This document shows positions 1-10,975 of a stretch of 64,000 bases of DNA, one piece after another. The first letter of the stretch is position 1, and every line of letters starts with the position of its first letter. Under the pieces are notes generated by a model. It was not told where the DNA came from. It saw only the letters and a list, made by a program, of their open reading frames with translations, and did no database searches. The DNA comes from Monocercomonoides exilis (Eukaryota > Preaxostyla > Oxymonadida > Polymastigidae): NCBI GenBank assembly GCA_001643675.2, contig LSRY02000034.1, positions 744,001 to 808,000 of the forward strand, given 5' to 3'. A program made the position numbers and the translations under genes.

Positions 1-332
1 TTTATGATGAAGCAAAAAAAAAAAAAAAAGTTTTAATTTCAGATTCAAAAAGATAGTTGGGATGAAATTTTTTCTTTACGAATTTTGTTCTGAACAATGC
101 TTTTTAATTATTCTCTCAATTCTTTAATTTTTCAATGTTTTGTGGGCATTCTAATTAAAGAATAATAATGAGATTATTTTGTTATAAGTTTGAAACAAGT
201 TCTTGTTTTGTTCATAAATGCAAATATTTTGCTTTAGTTACCAATTCTATGAAAAACCATTCTTTTAAAAAGATAATGATCAAAATTTGAATTGGGGAAT
301 TTCAGAATTGTCAAAGCAGTTGAAAATTAAAC
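1..332. other. AT-rich upstream region of beta-tubulin
   Basis: No coding frame or known promoter motif is visible. There is an A tract near the start (about 15-29). The sequence presumably carries the tubulin promoter, but no element can be named from sequence alone. Confidence 0.4.
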
Positions 333-1802
333 ATGCGTGAAATCGTTCATATCCAAGCCGGTCAGTGCGGGTTTGTTGATTGAGATTTATGTTTTATGTT
401 CATATTTATTTGAATCATCTTTTATAAACATTCAATTAATTCAAAATATGCGTTTTAAAATTAAAAAATTTTAAATGCTATTAATTCAAATTCCAGAAAC
501 CAAATTGGTGCCAAGTTCTGGGAAGTTATCTCCGATGAGCACGGAATTGACCCAACAGGAGCATATCACGGAGAGTCTGAATTGCAACTCGAAAGAATCA
601 ACGTTTACTACAACGAGGCAACAGGTGGAAAATATGTTCCACGTGCAGTCCTTGTTGACTTGGAACCAGGAACCATGGATTCCGTTCGTGCTGGACCATT
701 CGGGCAATTGTTCCGCCCTGACAACTTTGTCTTCGGACAGACAGGAGCAGGAAACAACTGGGCAAAGGGACACTACACAGAGGGAGCTGAATTGATCGAC
801 TCCGTTTTGGATGTTGTCCGTAAGGAAGCTGAGGGTTGCGATTGCCTCCAGGGATTCCAATTGTGCCACTCTCTCGGTGGAGGAACTGGATCTGGAATGG
901 GAACTCTTCTGATCTCCAAGATTCGTGAAGAATACCCAGATCGTATGATGTGCACATTCTCAGTTGTGCCATCACCAAAAGTGTCAGATACCGTTGTTGA
1001 ACCATACAACTGCACATTGTCAACATCTCTGCTTCTTGAAAACACTGATGAGACCTTCTGCATTGACAATGAAGCACTTTATGATATTTGCTTCCGTACC
1101 CTAAAATTGACCACACCAACATATGGTGATTTGAACCATCTTGTGTCTGTTGTTATGTCAGGAATCACATGCTGCCTTCGCTTCCCAGGTCAGTTGAACT
1201 CTGATCTTCGTAAGTTGGCTGTCAACTTGGTTCCATTCCCAAGACTTCACTTCTTCATGGTTGGATTTGCTCCTTTGACTTCCAGAGGATCACAGCAATA
1301 CCGCGCCTTGTCGGTTCCAGAGCTGACCCAGCAAATGTTCGATGCAAAGAACATGATGGCTGCTTCAGATCCCCGTCACGGCCGCTATTTGACTGCCTCA
1401 GCTTTGTTCAGAGGAAGAATGTCAACAAAAGAAGTTGATGAACAAATGCTCAATGTTCAAAACAAGAACTCATCATACTTCATTGAATGGATCCCCAACA
1501 ACATCAAGTCATCTGTGTGCGATATCCCACCAAAGGGACTGAAAATGGCTGTCTCATTCATTGGAAACTCAACAGCCATCCAGGAATTGTGGAAACGTGT
1601 TGCTGAACAATTCACAGCTATGTTCAGAAGAAAGGCCTTCCTTCACTGGTACACAGGAGAAGGTATGGACGAAATGGAATTCACAGAAGCTGAATCCAAC
1701 ATGAGCGATCTTGTATCTGAATACCAACAATACCAGGATGCTACAGCTGATGATGAAGAAGAAGGTGAAGGAGAGATGGAAGGAGAAGGTGAAGCAATGT
1801 AA
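333..1802 (+). CDS. beta-tubulin (two exons)
   Basis: Beta-tubulin, the GTP-hydrolysing subunit of microtubules (flagella, axostyle, spindle). Exon 1 is 333-370 and exon 2 is 497-1802. They join in phase 2 within codon 13, between the conserved GQC and GNQIG, giving 447 residues. The start is fixed by the MREI autoregulatory motif. Also visible are the GTP-binding loop GGGTGSG (residues 140-146), the NKN segment (VQNKNSS), and an acidic [14 protein letters not shown] tail. Almost every position matches the family. Oddities are residues 185-191, which read CTLSTSL where most beta-tubulins have ATLSVHQ, and Cys136 in place of the usual Thr. The stop is TAA, and a long frame without TGA follows it, which argues that TAA is a true stop in this genome. 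Identification is certain. The changed loop is seen directly, but its effect is unknown. Confidence 0.98.
371..496 (+). other. Spliceosomal intron of beta-tubulin
   Basis: A 126-bp intron begins GTTTGTTGA and ends ATTCCAG, splitting codon 13 (GG|A). Removing it restores the universally conserved tubulin N-terminus. Because the protein is so conserved, this is the best-anchored splice pair in the window and supports the other GT..AG introns called here. Confidence 0.95.
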
Positions 1803-4114
1803 ATCATTTTAACTTTCTATTGTTCATTTCTTATTGATTTCATTGTGAAATTTAAAACAAGCTTTTAAAAAAAGAAAGAATTTTCATCATTTTTTTATAA
1901 TATTAAGTTTTATATAAAGCAAGTGTTACGAATTGAAAATTTGGTAAAAAAATTTTGCAATTGTGGAAAAAGCCGAGATTTGTTCCAAACTGTTTCCCTA
2001 TCATATCGTAAAATATCAAACATTCCCATGCATAATAATAAAGAAAATGAAAAGAAATTGAGCAAAATAAAAGAAAGAAATGAGTGGAATAAAATTCATA
2101 AAGCAAAAAACTTTGTCCCGTATTCATTTGCAGATACAATTGTTTCAACATTAATTCGTTTTTCACTCTTGATAAATCTAATTTGTTCAAACATTTTTTC
2201 TTTGTTGTTTCTCTTTTCCTGTCTAATTTCATAAATCTCTGAAGCCAATTTTTCCCCTCCAAATCTCAGTGAAAACTTTCATGTTTCTTCCTTCCTTTAT
2301 TCTTCCTTTCATTCAAAAAAATCTCTTCCATCTTCTCAATTCCATTTCCTTTCTGAATCCTGTCTCAAAACATGCTCTTCATTCTTTTTCTTTTTCTTTT
2401 TTCTTTTTCTTATTTCAATTTGTTTTGCTTTCCTTCATCAATGTATTTCATTGTTTCCATTTCATTTTTATCTTTATCTCTTGTGCAGATGCAGAATGCA
2501 ATTCAATCCAATCAGATGAAGTAGAAGAAAAAGAAGAAGAAGAAGAGAAGAGAAGAGAAGAAGAGAAGAGAAGAAGAGAAGAGAAGAAAAAGCTACATGA
2601 AATGTTGTTGATATATTTGAAGAAGAGGAAGATGATGATGATGATGAATGGATTGAATGGGATGATTGAAGGTTGAAAATTGAGAGATAAGAGAAAACAA
2701 ATGTCAAAGATGAAATTCATTGAAATTCTCCTTTAGAGGCTTTCTTCTTCTGAAGAGGAGAAACCTTTGAATTCATCGAACATTCAGCTCAATCCTCTTT
2801 CTCTCTTTCCATCTAAAAATAGGACAGATTGAGCAATCCCTTTTTCATTCCATTTCTTTCAATTTTTCACTTTCATTTTTTCACAAAAAATCATCTTTCT
2901 TCAAAAACTAACTCTTTGCCAAAGCCCAATGACAGGTATCTTCATAATATCTTGAATTTCATCTGCCTTTATTATTCATTCCCTGTTTTTCTTTTTCTTC
3001 TTTAAAGCCATCTAATTCTTCGCTCTTTCAACAGTCTGAATGAAAAAAAAATAACAATAATAACTTCAAAAGTATATCAACAAACCTTTAGAACTTATTT
3101 TTATAGGCAATTTTCTGTTTTTTCATTCCATTGACAAAGCTCATTTCCCTCCAATAAATATTCATAATTCCTTCCGTTTTCAAGTGTTTCATCATCTGAA
3201 TCGCTAATAATCCTTTTCAGAAATCATTTCTCCATCAAATGCATTGATTTCTTGCTCTTCTGAAAAAAAGAGAAAAGTATGAATCTTGTCAATTCCATCT
3301 TACTCATCCAACAACAGGTTGGTTTTCATCAAAAAAAAAAATATCATCTTCAATTTCTTTCCATTCTTCTCATATTTTTCAGTTCATTATTCTTCAGCGC
3401 CCTATGTGCCCCAAGAAATATACAAAAACAAATGGAATTTGTCCAATTTGAAAAACTTTGCACTGTTTCATAAAAAGGAAGAAATAGAAAACAAAAAGTA
3501 GAAAAGGTTATCGGACCAATTCCTTAAATTTTATTCACAAACATTAAATGAAAAAATAGAGTTTCCTAATCGAAGTTATTGGAGCATTATCTTTCCCGCA
3601 AACTTTAAAGCAAAAAAAGTTATTTCAAATGTGTCCACAACTTTTCCTTTTTCAAGGGAACTGAAAACACAATAAATTCACGCGAAAAATAAACTGCAAA
3701 AGAATGGCAAACAAAATATATTGATCCAAGCAACAGCAACGCACAATCGCTATTCTTCATAATTCGGTAAATTTTATAAAATTATAATGGTTTCAGAATA
3801 AAGAAATTACAAAAAAAGTCTTTTATGAATATGATATTATTTTTAACTTCAATGTATAATTATTTCTATAATGATAATTAGCATTAAACTTTAAAAAACA
3901 AACAAAAACTACGTTTTAAAACTCAGATAAAAAATAAAAACAATGGCAAGTGTGAAGACCAATATATTTTCTTCACGAAAGTTAAATATGACTTTTCGAT
4001 AATTATTTTTATAAAATTTCAGATGTATTATTTTTTTAGTATTTCTGGTGATGACTAATAATGTTATGCTAATATTGATCATTCAATAGTTTTACCGAAG
4101 AGAGAAAAAAAAGA
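1803..4114. other. Intergenic region with no convincing gene
   Basis: AT-rich sequence. Only short, compositionally biased frames occur. The most gene-like is 2489-2678 (+), which follows a good 3' splice-like tract (TATCTCTTGTGCAG) and encodes an E/K/R-rich stretch. The opposite strand of the same stretch reads as poly-serine, so simple-sequence DNA explains both. A second branch/acceptor-like tract (CATATTTTTCAG) lies near 3370-3382. I cannot assemble a supported gene from these pieces. Confidence 0.4.
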
Positions 4115-6100
4115 ATGTTTTTGAAATTAATACTATTCCAAATTATTATAAACATTCACGCGAATGAAGAAACGTCAAATCCTTCAACAGTTTACGTGAA
4201 ACAAAGCGGAAGCGATGGAAACAGCGGTTTGGAGGTTAATAAGGAAATGCAATTATTGAATAGTGCGTACGATTTGTTGGGCAATGATGATGCATGCTTC
4301 ATGAAAATTGTTCATGATACTGATCAATTAACTGCAAAAGTCATTGAATTTAACAAAGAACATGGAATTACGATTGAAGGATGGAAAAGTGAAGGAAATG
4401 GGAATGTGGAAGTGAACATCGATTGCAACGTCAGCGCATCGTCTGATTTATTTACGTGCAAAAAAGTAGTTGAATTCAAGTATTTGGCATTCAACTTTCC
4501 TATATCTGAAACAAAATGGAATTATATGATTAAAGCAAATGAAGAATCAACGTCACTTACGATTAGCAATTGCCGATTTGTCAGAGTCAGTTCGCAAACA
4601 TCACCCGATGAAATGGTGAAAAATGGTGATGAAGACGGTTCTACGTCTGGCAGTCTTGTGAGTGTAACTGGAGGGAAAGTCACATTGAATACTGTTACAT
4701 GCGCAGATGAAGGGAACACAGTTTCATTTTCTTCATCGCCATTTTCTTTCAGCAGTGTGAGTTCGGCTTCGTTGAATGGAGTGGAGATCAGCAACGTGAA
4801 TATCCAAAATGGAGCAGCGATTGCGATTAAGAATGAAGGCAGCACATCTTCAGCAGTTAGCATTGAAGGACTGAGCATGAACGGAGTGAATTCAGAGAAT
4901 GGAAAAGTGGCTGGCCTGGAGATTTCTTTGAGTTCAGAAGAATCAAAAGTGGAAATTGGAAGAAACAACAAATGCACATTCAAGTCATGCACAGCGCCAA
5001 AAGGGAAAGCAGGGGCAATATTCATTGATATGCCAAAGGCAACATCGAATCTTCAGCTTCCTTGTGCCAATAATCTTGAGATTGATGGCTCAAACACAGC
5101 GAATTCAACAGCGAGATCAATATTCATCAATGCCACAGATTTTGATGAGTTCTGCAAACAAGACGGTGCATTCGAATTTGCCAATGATTACGATGAATCT
5201 GCTGCTGGGTGGATTGTAGGAGCAAAAGATGATGATTCAGAACCGGAGGATGTATATGAAAAGTTCTTGAAGGGAGAGGAAGATGAACAAAAGAATGAGT
5301 CAAATGAAGTTCAGGGTTCGCAGGGAGATGAAGGAGAGAAGCAATTTTCTTGGTGGATAATTGTGATTGTTGTTGGAGTTTTGATTGTTGTTGCATTAGT
5401 TTATGCCATTTTTGTTGTAGTTAAGAAAAAAAAGAGCTCAGAGAAGCGAATAAATGTTGAGACGGATACTGAGTCAAAGGGAAAAGAAGGAAGAAAAGGA
5501 AAGGAAGCAAAGTTTGGGGCGGAATTAGAAGAAGGAAAATCAGCAGATAATTCTGTTTTAGAAGCTCATTCAAACGAAAACAACTCGACAACTCCTGACA
5601 ATGATCTTGATGCAACATCACAATCGGCTTTGGTATCTGAGTATGAAACAGAAGAAAATTTCAGCAATAATTCAAATATTGAATCCTCCAAAGATAATGT
5701 ATCTGTAAGTTCCAAAGTTGCTGATATATTAAAGCAAAATTTAGAAGACGAAGCAAATTCGTTCAAAAACAACTTATCAGATGCTCTTCATTCTAATTCA
5801 ACAATTTCTGAACTTCTTTCAAATGAAAATGTATCAATAATTCAAAACTTGAACAATAAAAAACAAAACATTAATGAATCAGTGGAACGGCTTGAACAAA
5901 TTTCGAAAAACGAAGGAAAAAACAGTTCTATAATAAAAGAAGCAGTAAGTCATGTTTTATCTTCTTCATCTTCTTCTTCTTCTTCTTCTTCTTCTACTTC
6001 TGCATTGAATGAAGACGGATCGCAAGTTAACAAATTAGCAACGAATATCAAAGAATTTATGGCAGAAACAAACATTTTGCCTCCATTAACAAATAACTAA
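4115..6100 (+). CDS. Type I membrane beta-helix (pectin-lyase-fold) surface protein
   Basis: 661 residues, unspliced. Residues 1-17 form a signal peptide (MFLKLILFQIIINIHA). The mature N-terminus has VYVKQSGSDGNSGLE, resembling the opening strand of right-handed parallel beta-helix proteins, followed by about 350 residues of short V/I/C-rich strands separated by N/S/G turns. A transmembrane helix lies at about 413-436 (WWIIVIVVGVLIVVALVYAI), followed by KKKK as stop-transfer. The cytoplasmic tail is long, S/N/E-rich and disordered, with a 15-residue serine run, and ends NILPPLTNN before TAA. The architecture matches the ectodomain and TM of the broken receptor at 27.8-37.9 kb, but this protein has no kinase-like domain. 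Likely an adhesin or surface receptor. The ligand is unknown, and no polysaccharide-lyase catalytic residues can be identified by eye. Confidence 0.75.
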   Translation: MFLKLILFQIIINIHANEETSNPSTVYVKQSGSDGNSGLEVNKEMQLLNSAYDLLGNDDACFMKIVHDTDQLTAKVIEFNKEHGITIEGWKSEGNGNVEVNIDCNVSASSDLFTCKKVVEFKYLAFNFPISETKWNYMIKANEESTSLTISNCRFVRVSSQTSPDEMVKNGDEDGSTSGSLVSVTGGKVTLNTVTCADEGNTVSFSSSPFSFSSVSSASLNGVEISNVNIQNGAAIAIKNEGSTSSAVSIEGLSMNGVNSENGKVAGLEISLSSEESKVEIGRNNKCTFKSCTAPKGKAGAIFIDMPKATSNLQLPCANNLEIDGSNTANSTARSIFINATDFDEFCKQDGAFEFANDYDESAAGWIVGAKDDDSEPEDVYEKFLKGEEDEQKNESNEVQGSQGDEGEKQFSWWIIVIVVGVLIVVALVYAIFVVVKKKKSSEKRINVETDTESKGKEGRKGKEAKFGAELEEGKSADNSVLEAHSNENNSTTPDNDLDATSQSALVSEYETEENFSNNSNIESSKDNVSVSSKVADILKQNLEDEANSFKNNLSDALHSNSTISELLSNENVSIIQNLNNKKQNINESVERLEQISKNEGKNSSIIKEAVSHVLSSSSSSSSSSSSTSALNEDGSQVNKLATNIKEFMAETNILPPLTNN

Positions 6101-7635
6101 ATTGAAGATATCAAATTGAACAGAGAAGATATCAAAGAGAAGAAAAATGAAGAACAAAACTGTTAATTGGGTGCAAAAACATATTGAAAGAAATTGAGAA
6201 AGAAGGTCCTTTGCATGAAATGGTTTCTTCCCTCCCCTGCCACCCCAACATCATTGAACATCTTCTCCTTTAGTGGAAATTTCATTTGAAACTGTTCGTT
6301 TTCTCTGGAGGAAAATTGGAAAATTTGAATTGACAAAGTTTGAAAAATGCAATGAGGAAGAGAAAACAGACTTTCGTTTAATGAAATAATAAAAATCTAC
6401 AGATTTGAAGAAAATGCAGTTTTCTGAATATTGTTGAAGTTTTATCAAGAATAGAAAGATTTGCTTTTTCAAGATGAAGCAACAATGGAATCAAAAATCA
6501 AAAAAGGCACAAAATGGAAGAAATATCATTTGGTGAACAAAAGATAGATAAAGTCAAATATGGGATTATTCCATTCCTTTTTTGCATTGACAACTTGATC
6601 GTGTAAATCAAACACCCTTTTTAACTTTTCGTTTTTCAAAGAACTTATGTGCATTCTCTTTGATTATTTTCTCCTTTCCAATCAATAACAACTTTTTAAA
6701 ATATATAGATTTATTTTTTCTATTTTTCTTTTATTTTCAATTTTCTTTTCTTTTTTTTTTTTTTTTAAGGTTGAAAATATTTTCCTTTAAAATTTGTGTA
6801 GCTAAACTGTTCTTTCTTTTTTTTCAATTTCTTTTTTCATTGAAGTGCTCTCTTTATTATCCTTCTTTGTAACTCATCAATTTCATTCAATTTGAAGCTC
6901 AATTTTTTCTTGAGGCATTCTTCTCAAAGCACTTATTCTTAGTGGAAATAACAAATGTGATTTTTTTTTCTTCACATTATGATTTATTCAACAATAGAAC
7001 ATGATTTTTGAATGTGTTGTGTAGTAATTTGTTAATTGAATAATAAAGTATTTATTTATTTATTTATTTTCTTTCTTTCTTAAATAATTAATTATTGCCG
7101 ATCAGTGTTATTGCAGCTTTAATGCATTTCACAATCATTCTCGTTTTGAAATTCTATTTGACAGATTAAAAACAGAACGTTTCAAATAAGTTGTTCATAA
7201 ATCAAATATAATTTCGATAGTTGTCATTTTCAGAAGAAGAAATAAAATTTTTTCATATCAACAAGAAAATAAATCTCTGTACAAAAAAACTGTTTCGATA
7301 TCATTTGTGTTAATGAACATCCACAAATTTTGTACTAACCTATTCAATTTTTTTATCATCGAAGCATACCAAAAAGTTGCAAAGGATGAAGAGAAGTTTT
7401 TTTTCAGCCTTCCGTTTTTTTTTTAAGCTGGAGGAAGATTTTCATAATTATCATTTCTTCTTATTTTTTAGATATGATTGTATCTATTCGATGAGGATGA
7501 TTATTTTTTGAATAAAACTTTTTTATTCAAAAAGCTCAGAACATTAAGTTTGAATAAAAAATAGAGACATATAAACTGAGAAAAAACACATTGAAATAGT
7601 GCTTATTCAATATTATTAAAAAATTTTTTTGATTA

Positions 7636-8154
7636 AGTTGATTATATTAGATGTCATATTTTTCCATTCAAAATTTTCTGTTCGAAAAAACTCCTTTGAA
7701 TATTTACAAATGAACATAGAAAAGAGAATATGCATTCTCATAAGTCCATCGTTTTCAATTCAACTTACACATTTGTTTTTGAAACAGTTCTGATGTGTGT
7801 GATTATTTTTGAAATCATAAATTTTTTCGGTGTGAAGGGTTTTCAAACGTTGTTTGTTTTTGGGAACATATTTTGTATTCAAATGCCTTATATTTTTATA
7901 ACTGCTGTCAAAACAAATGTTAAAGCTCAAAAAAGGATAAAGATATTTTTTTAAAAAAACCTTTTCACTTTTCAGTTTTCTTTTGTTAATATTCTATGGA
8001 TATTTTCCAACCGAATTTTTTGAATGGAAAAATATGATATCAAAAATATTCACCCATGTATTAAGCACTTAAATGAAAAATCTTCACCTGATGACAAGCA
8101 ACCTTTGAAAAAACAGCACACCGAAAAAAGTTATGATTTCAAAAAGAATCACCC
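7636..8154 (+). mobile_element. MITE-like element, older copy interrupted by a second copy
   Basis: The left part 7636-7796 resembles the left end of the 51772-52028 element (ATTATATTAGATGTCATAT, then TTTGAATATTTACAAATGAA). The right part 8060-8154 resembles its right end (CACACCGAAAAAAGTTATGA, ending AATCACCC). Together they make about 255 bp, the canonical length, once the inserted copy 7797-8055 and one target duplicate are removed. The outer target duplication is not preserved (flanks ATTA and ATGT). It has no coding capacity. Confidence 0.6.
7797..8055 (-). mobile_element. MITE-like element inserted in opposite orientation inside an older copy
   Basis: 259 bp with inverted ends: GTGTGATTATTTTTGAAATC on the left, and on the right GATATCAAAAATATTCACCC. 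It is flanked by the direct repeat ATGT (7793-7796 and 8056-8059), a 4-bp target-site duplication. Its internal order is reversed relative to the surrounding copy. It is non-coding, so it must depend on a transposase from elsewhere if it moves. Confidence 0.7.
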
Positions 8155-9419
8155 ATGTTTGTTGATTTTGCAATACATAGAACAAATAATTATGAATGTT
8201 CCAAACTAATGAGAAATGCAATGCAATCTTTTTCGCCACGAAAAAAATTCTATTAAAAAAATTCTGAATCGAAAAACTATCAAATGGAATCAATAATTGT
8301 ATTTTGATTGAAATTTGTATTATCACTTTATTTCGGCAAATGGAGAAGATCCTGGTTCCACATGATCATTGCCCTTAATTACAAAAAACTAAGTTATGTA
8401 TTCTTATTGTGTTTATTAGGTTTTAGGGTTTTAATGAATTAAACACGTTCATATTTGATTTTGCGATATTCTAGGGTTTCACAGAGCAAAATTAGGATAA
8501 GAGTTAACCATAGAAGAGTTTTTCCAAATGAAAATGATAAAAATAGTCGATTGGATCCATTTATATCAGAATCTTCTTAACATGCATATTTTTTATTTGT
8601 TGATAATTGTTATGCTAATTTTTTCAAACATAATTCAAAATGTTCACACAGTTGATTTCTGTTTATGAAAAACATGAAATAAAAAAATTCACTTTAAAAC
8701 AATTTTCCAACAAAACAAAAAATTGAAAAAAAACAAGAAAAGTTGATTTGTTATTAAAGAAATAAAAAAGGTTAGAGTGGAATAAGTATTTTTCACTTGA
8801 TGTTGGATTTACAAAACGCTTATCTTTCCATTTGAAATAATTTGAAAAACAAGGAATTCTTGGCTGATTTGATATAAAAATCAATCAAAGAAATTCTTGA
8901 ATCATGATTTTGCATTCGTTCAAAAGAAAGCACAAAAAATAATCGAAAAATAATCGAATAATAAAAAAATGGGTCAAAATATTTTGCGTCAAGCATTTTC
9001 ATTGAAAAATTATGTTCTTTTCATTGACTTTTTGAGATCAACAAAACGCAATTAAAATATGTCCATTTTTTGACATTCGTGAAATGTTGGAAGACTTTAT
9101 GTTTTGATTTCAATGATGCCTATTAACGGATATGAAAATCAAATTTTTTTTGAAATCTGAGAAAATAAAATAAAGTTATGAGTGAAGCAAATTTTATATG
9201 TCTTGTGCAAAAAATGCTTGATAACCATTATTTTCCCCCAAAGAAACATTCTTTGAAGATGAGTCGTTTATATATGTTTTTTTTTATTTTTTTATTTTTG
9301 ATTTTATTTTTCGTAAAAAGATAATTTTTTGTTTGTTTGTTTGTAATTTAGGTCAACTATTTTTCAGTTTGTAGTTTTCGGTAATTTCGGCTATTTTTAT
9401 TAATTTTTCGATATCGTTT

Positions 9420-9677
9420 GGGTGATTATTTTTGAAATTATAACATTTTTCGGAGTGTTTGAATTTTTTCTCAGTTTTATTTCTATGGAGAGGAATTGTT
9501 CATTCGAAAGAAAAAAGCATTATTATTGTGAAAAACGATAATGTTTGAGATTTTAATAATGTTGAAATTATTTTCGAAAGGAGGAACAACATTTCATTGT
9601 TCATTTATCGAATTTCAAAGTGAATTCTCAAACTGAAATTTTTGAATGAAAAAATATGAATTCAAAAATTATCACCC
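9420..9677 (-). mobile_element. MITE-like element of the same family
   Basis: 258 bp beginning GGGTGATTATTTTTGAAATT and ending TTCAAAAATTATCACCC. Orientation is opposite to the 51.8-kb copy, because the CGGAGTG-type (right) end is on the left here. Flanks are GTTT and ATTT, so the 4-bp duplication is imperfect by one base. Another copy abuts it after ATTT. Confidence 0.6.
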
Positions 9678-9681
9678 ATTT

Positions 9682-9868
9682 GGGTGATTGTTTTTGGAAT
9701 ATTATTTTTTAGATGAATTTTTTTTTTTTATGAATTTGCGTTGAATCTTTGGAATAGAACATTAAAAAGAATAGTCTTATTTTTCATGAAGCATTTGACC
9801 TTCATTGATCTCAAATGTGAGTTTCTTTTCACTGGAATAACATTCGATTTTTCGAAAAATATAATTAT

Positions 9869-9919
<51 letters not shown>

Positions 9920-10153
9920 ATTTGGATCAGAATTTTTGCATTTATGAAAAATTCAATGATTTGTTCCTCACAATTTCTGCGTCGAATTATTGTAATTCTG
10001 GCATTCTCATGAAAAATAAAATATTAAAATATTAAAATGAAGAGGAAAATATTTGAAAGCATTGTGTGGAACAAAATTCTCAAAGCAAAAAATTTCGTCC
10101 CATTTTAATGAATAACACACCGAAAAAAGTTATGACTTCAAAAATAATCACAC
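9682..10153 (+). mobile_element. Degenerate MITE-like element containing a 47-A tract
   Basis: Begins GGGTGATTGTTTTTGGAATA directly after the ATTT that follows the previous copy, and ends ACCGAAAAAAGTTATGACTT then AATAATCACAC. At 472 bp it is longer than the canonical 257 bp. The homopolymer at 9871-9917 accounts for part of the difference. No clean target duplication (ATTT left, TTTT right). Probably an old or composite copy. Confidence 0.4.
9871..9917. repeat. Homopolymer A(47)
   Basis: An uninterrupted run of 47 adenines, ending at CCATTTGG. It could be a genuine mononucleotide repeat or a retrotransposed poly(A) tail, but no retrocopy is recognisable upstream. The exact length is liable to sequencing error. 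Confidence 0.8.
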
Positions 10154-10975
10154 TTTTGCGGAAATAGTTTTAATTCACAACATTTGAAAAAAAACTTATT
10201 TCAATTTTTGAGTCAGTGAAGTCGAAAAAACTTCTTGATAATTCTGAAAATGTTTATTTCTTCTTGTTTTCCACGTATTAACTCACGGATCAATCACCAT
10301 TTTGATTAATTAATTCGAAAACTTTAGTTTCGAACGCCTTATTAAAAAAAAAATTTTTTTTCTCCTATAAGTTCATTTTCTTAACAATTCACTTCCATAT
10401 CACAAATAAACTTCTGATACTGGTGCTTTCAATAAGGTTAAAAAATAACCTTAACGTGGAAATACATCCTGATAATTCCAAAAAATTTTTTTGATATATC
10501 TGATAATTTACTAAAACATTTGAAAAAAGCCAACTTTCACCAAATAAAACTGCTAAATGTTCAATAAAAAGATGTGGAAAAATATGTTGATGAGTGCAAA
10601 AGAAACAAAATTTTAATAAATATGAAAAAAAAAATTACATTTACAAATTAAAAATATCCATAAATTATGTATAATGTTAAAAAATAAACCGAAATTTTTA
10701 GAAGAAAAAGTGAAATAAAAAATAAAATACTACAACAAAAATAGCAAAATTCAAAAATTCACTCTCAATAAAAAAATTCAATTACAAATAAAAAATATTC
10801 AACAAAAATAATGACTAAAACAAATAAATATTAAATAAACGATAACATTCTATTTTAAGCAATTAAACTTAATTAAAAACCAAACACAAAAAAATTTGCA
10901 ACCGCATTCAGTAATGAATAAAAAGAATCAATTTAACTGTTAGTGTTGTGCTGAAATGTTTTTTTCTGTTAGCAT

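Larger units (their letters stand above)
6101..10975. other. AT-rich intergenic region rich in MITEs and simple repeats
   Basis: Nearly 5 kb without a credible gene. Reading frames are short and phenylalanine/lysine-rich. The region contains TTTA microsatellite (about 7048-7068), long T and A tracts, and several copies of the 257-bp MITE-like family listed separately (7636-8154, 9420-9677, 9682-10153). At 8405-8475 two TTTAGGG-type motifs occur. From about 10150 to 10950 I see nothing beyond A/T-rich low-complexity DNA. Confidence 0.6.

Noticed and set aside
1800-2230. A code in which TAA and TAG encode glutamine (as in Streblomastix)
   Set aside because: Reading through the beta-tubulin TAA would add a long extension of over a hundred nonsense residues before any TGA. 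Several other intact genes also end at TAA or TAG at sensible places.
2269-2676. A gene encoding the F/S-rich and E/K-rich protein at 2269-2676 (+), or its antisense
   Set aside because: The sequence is simple GAA-type repeat open on both strands, without recognisable domain or supporting exons.
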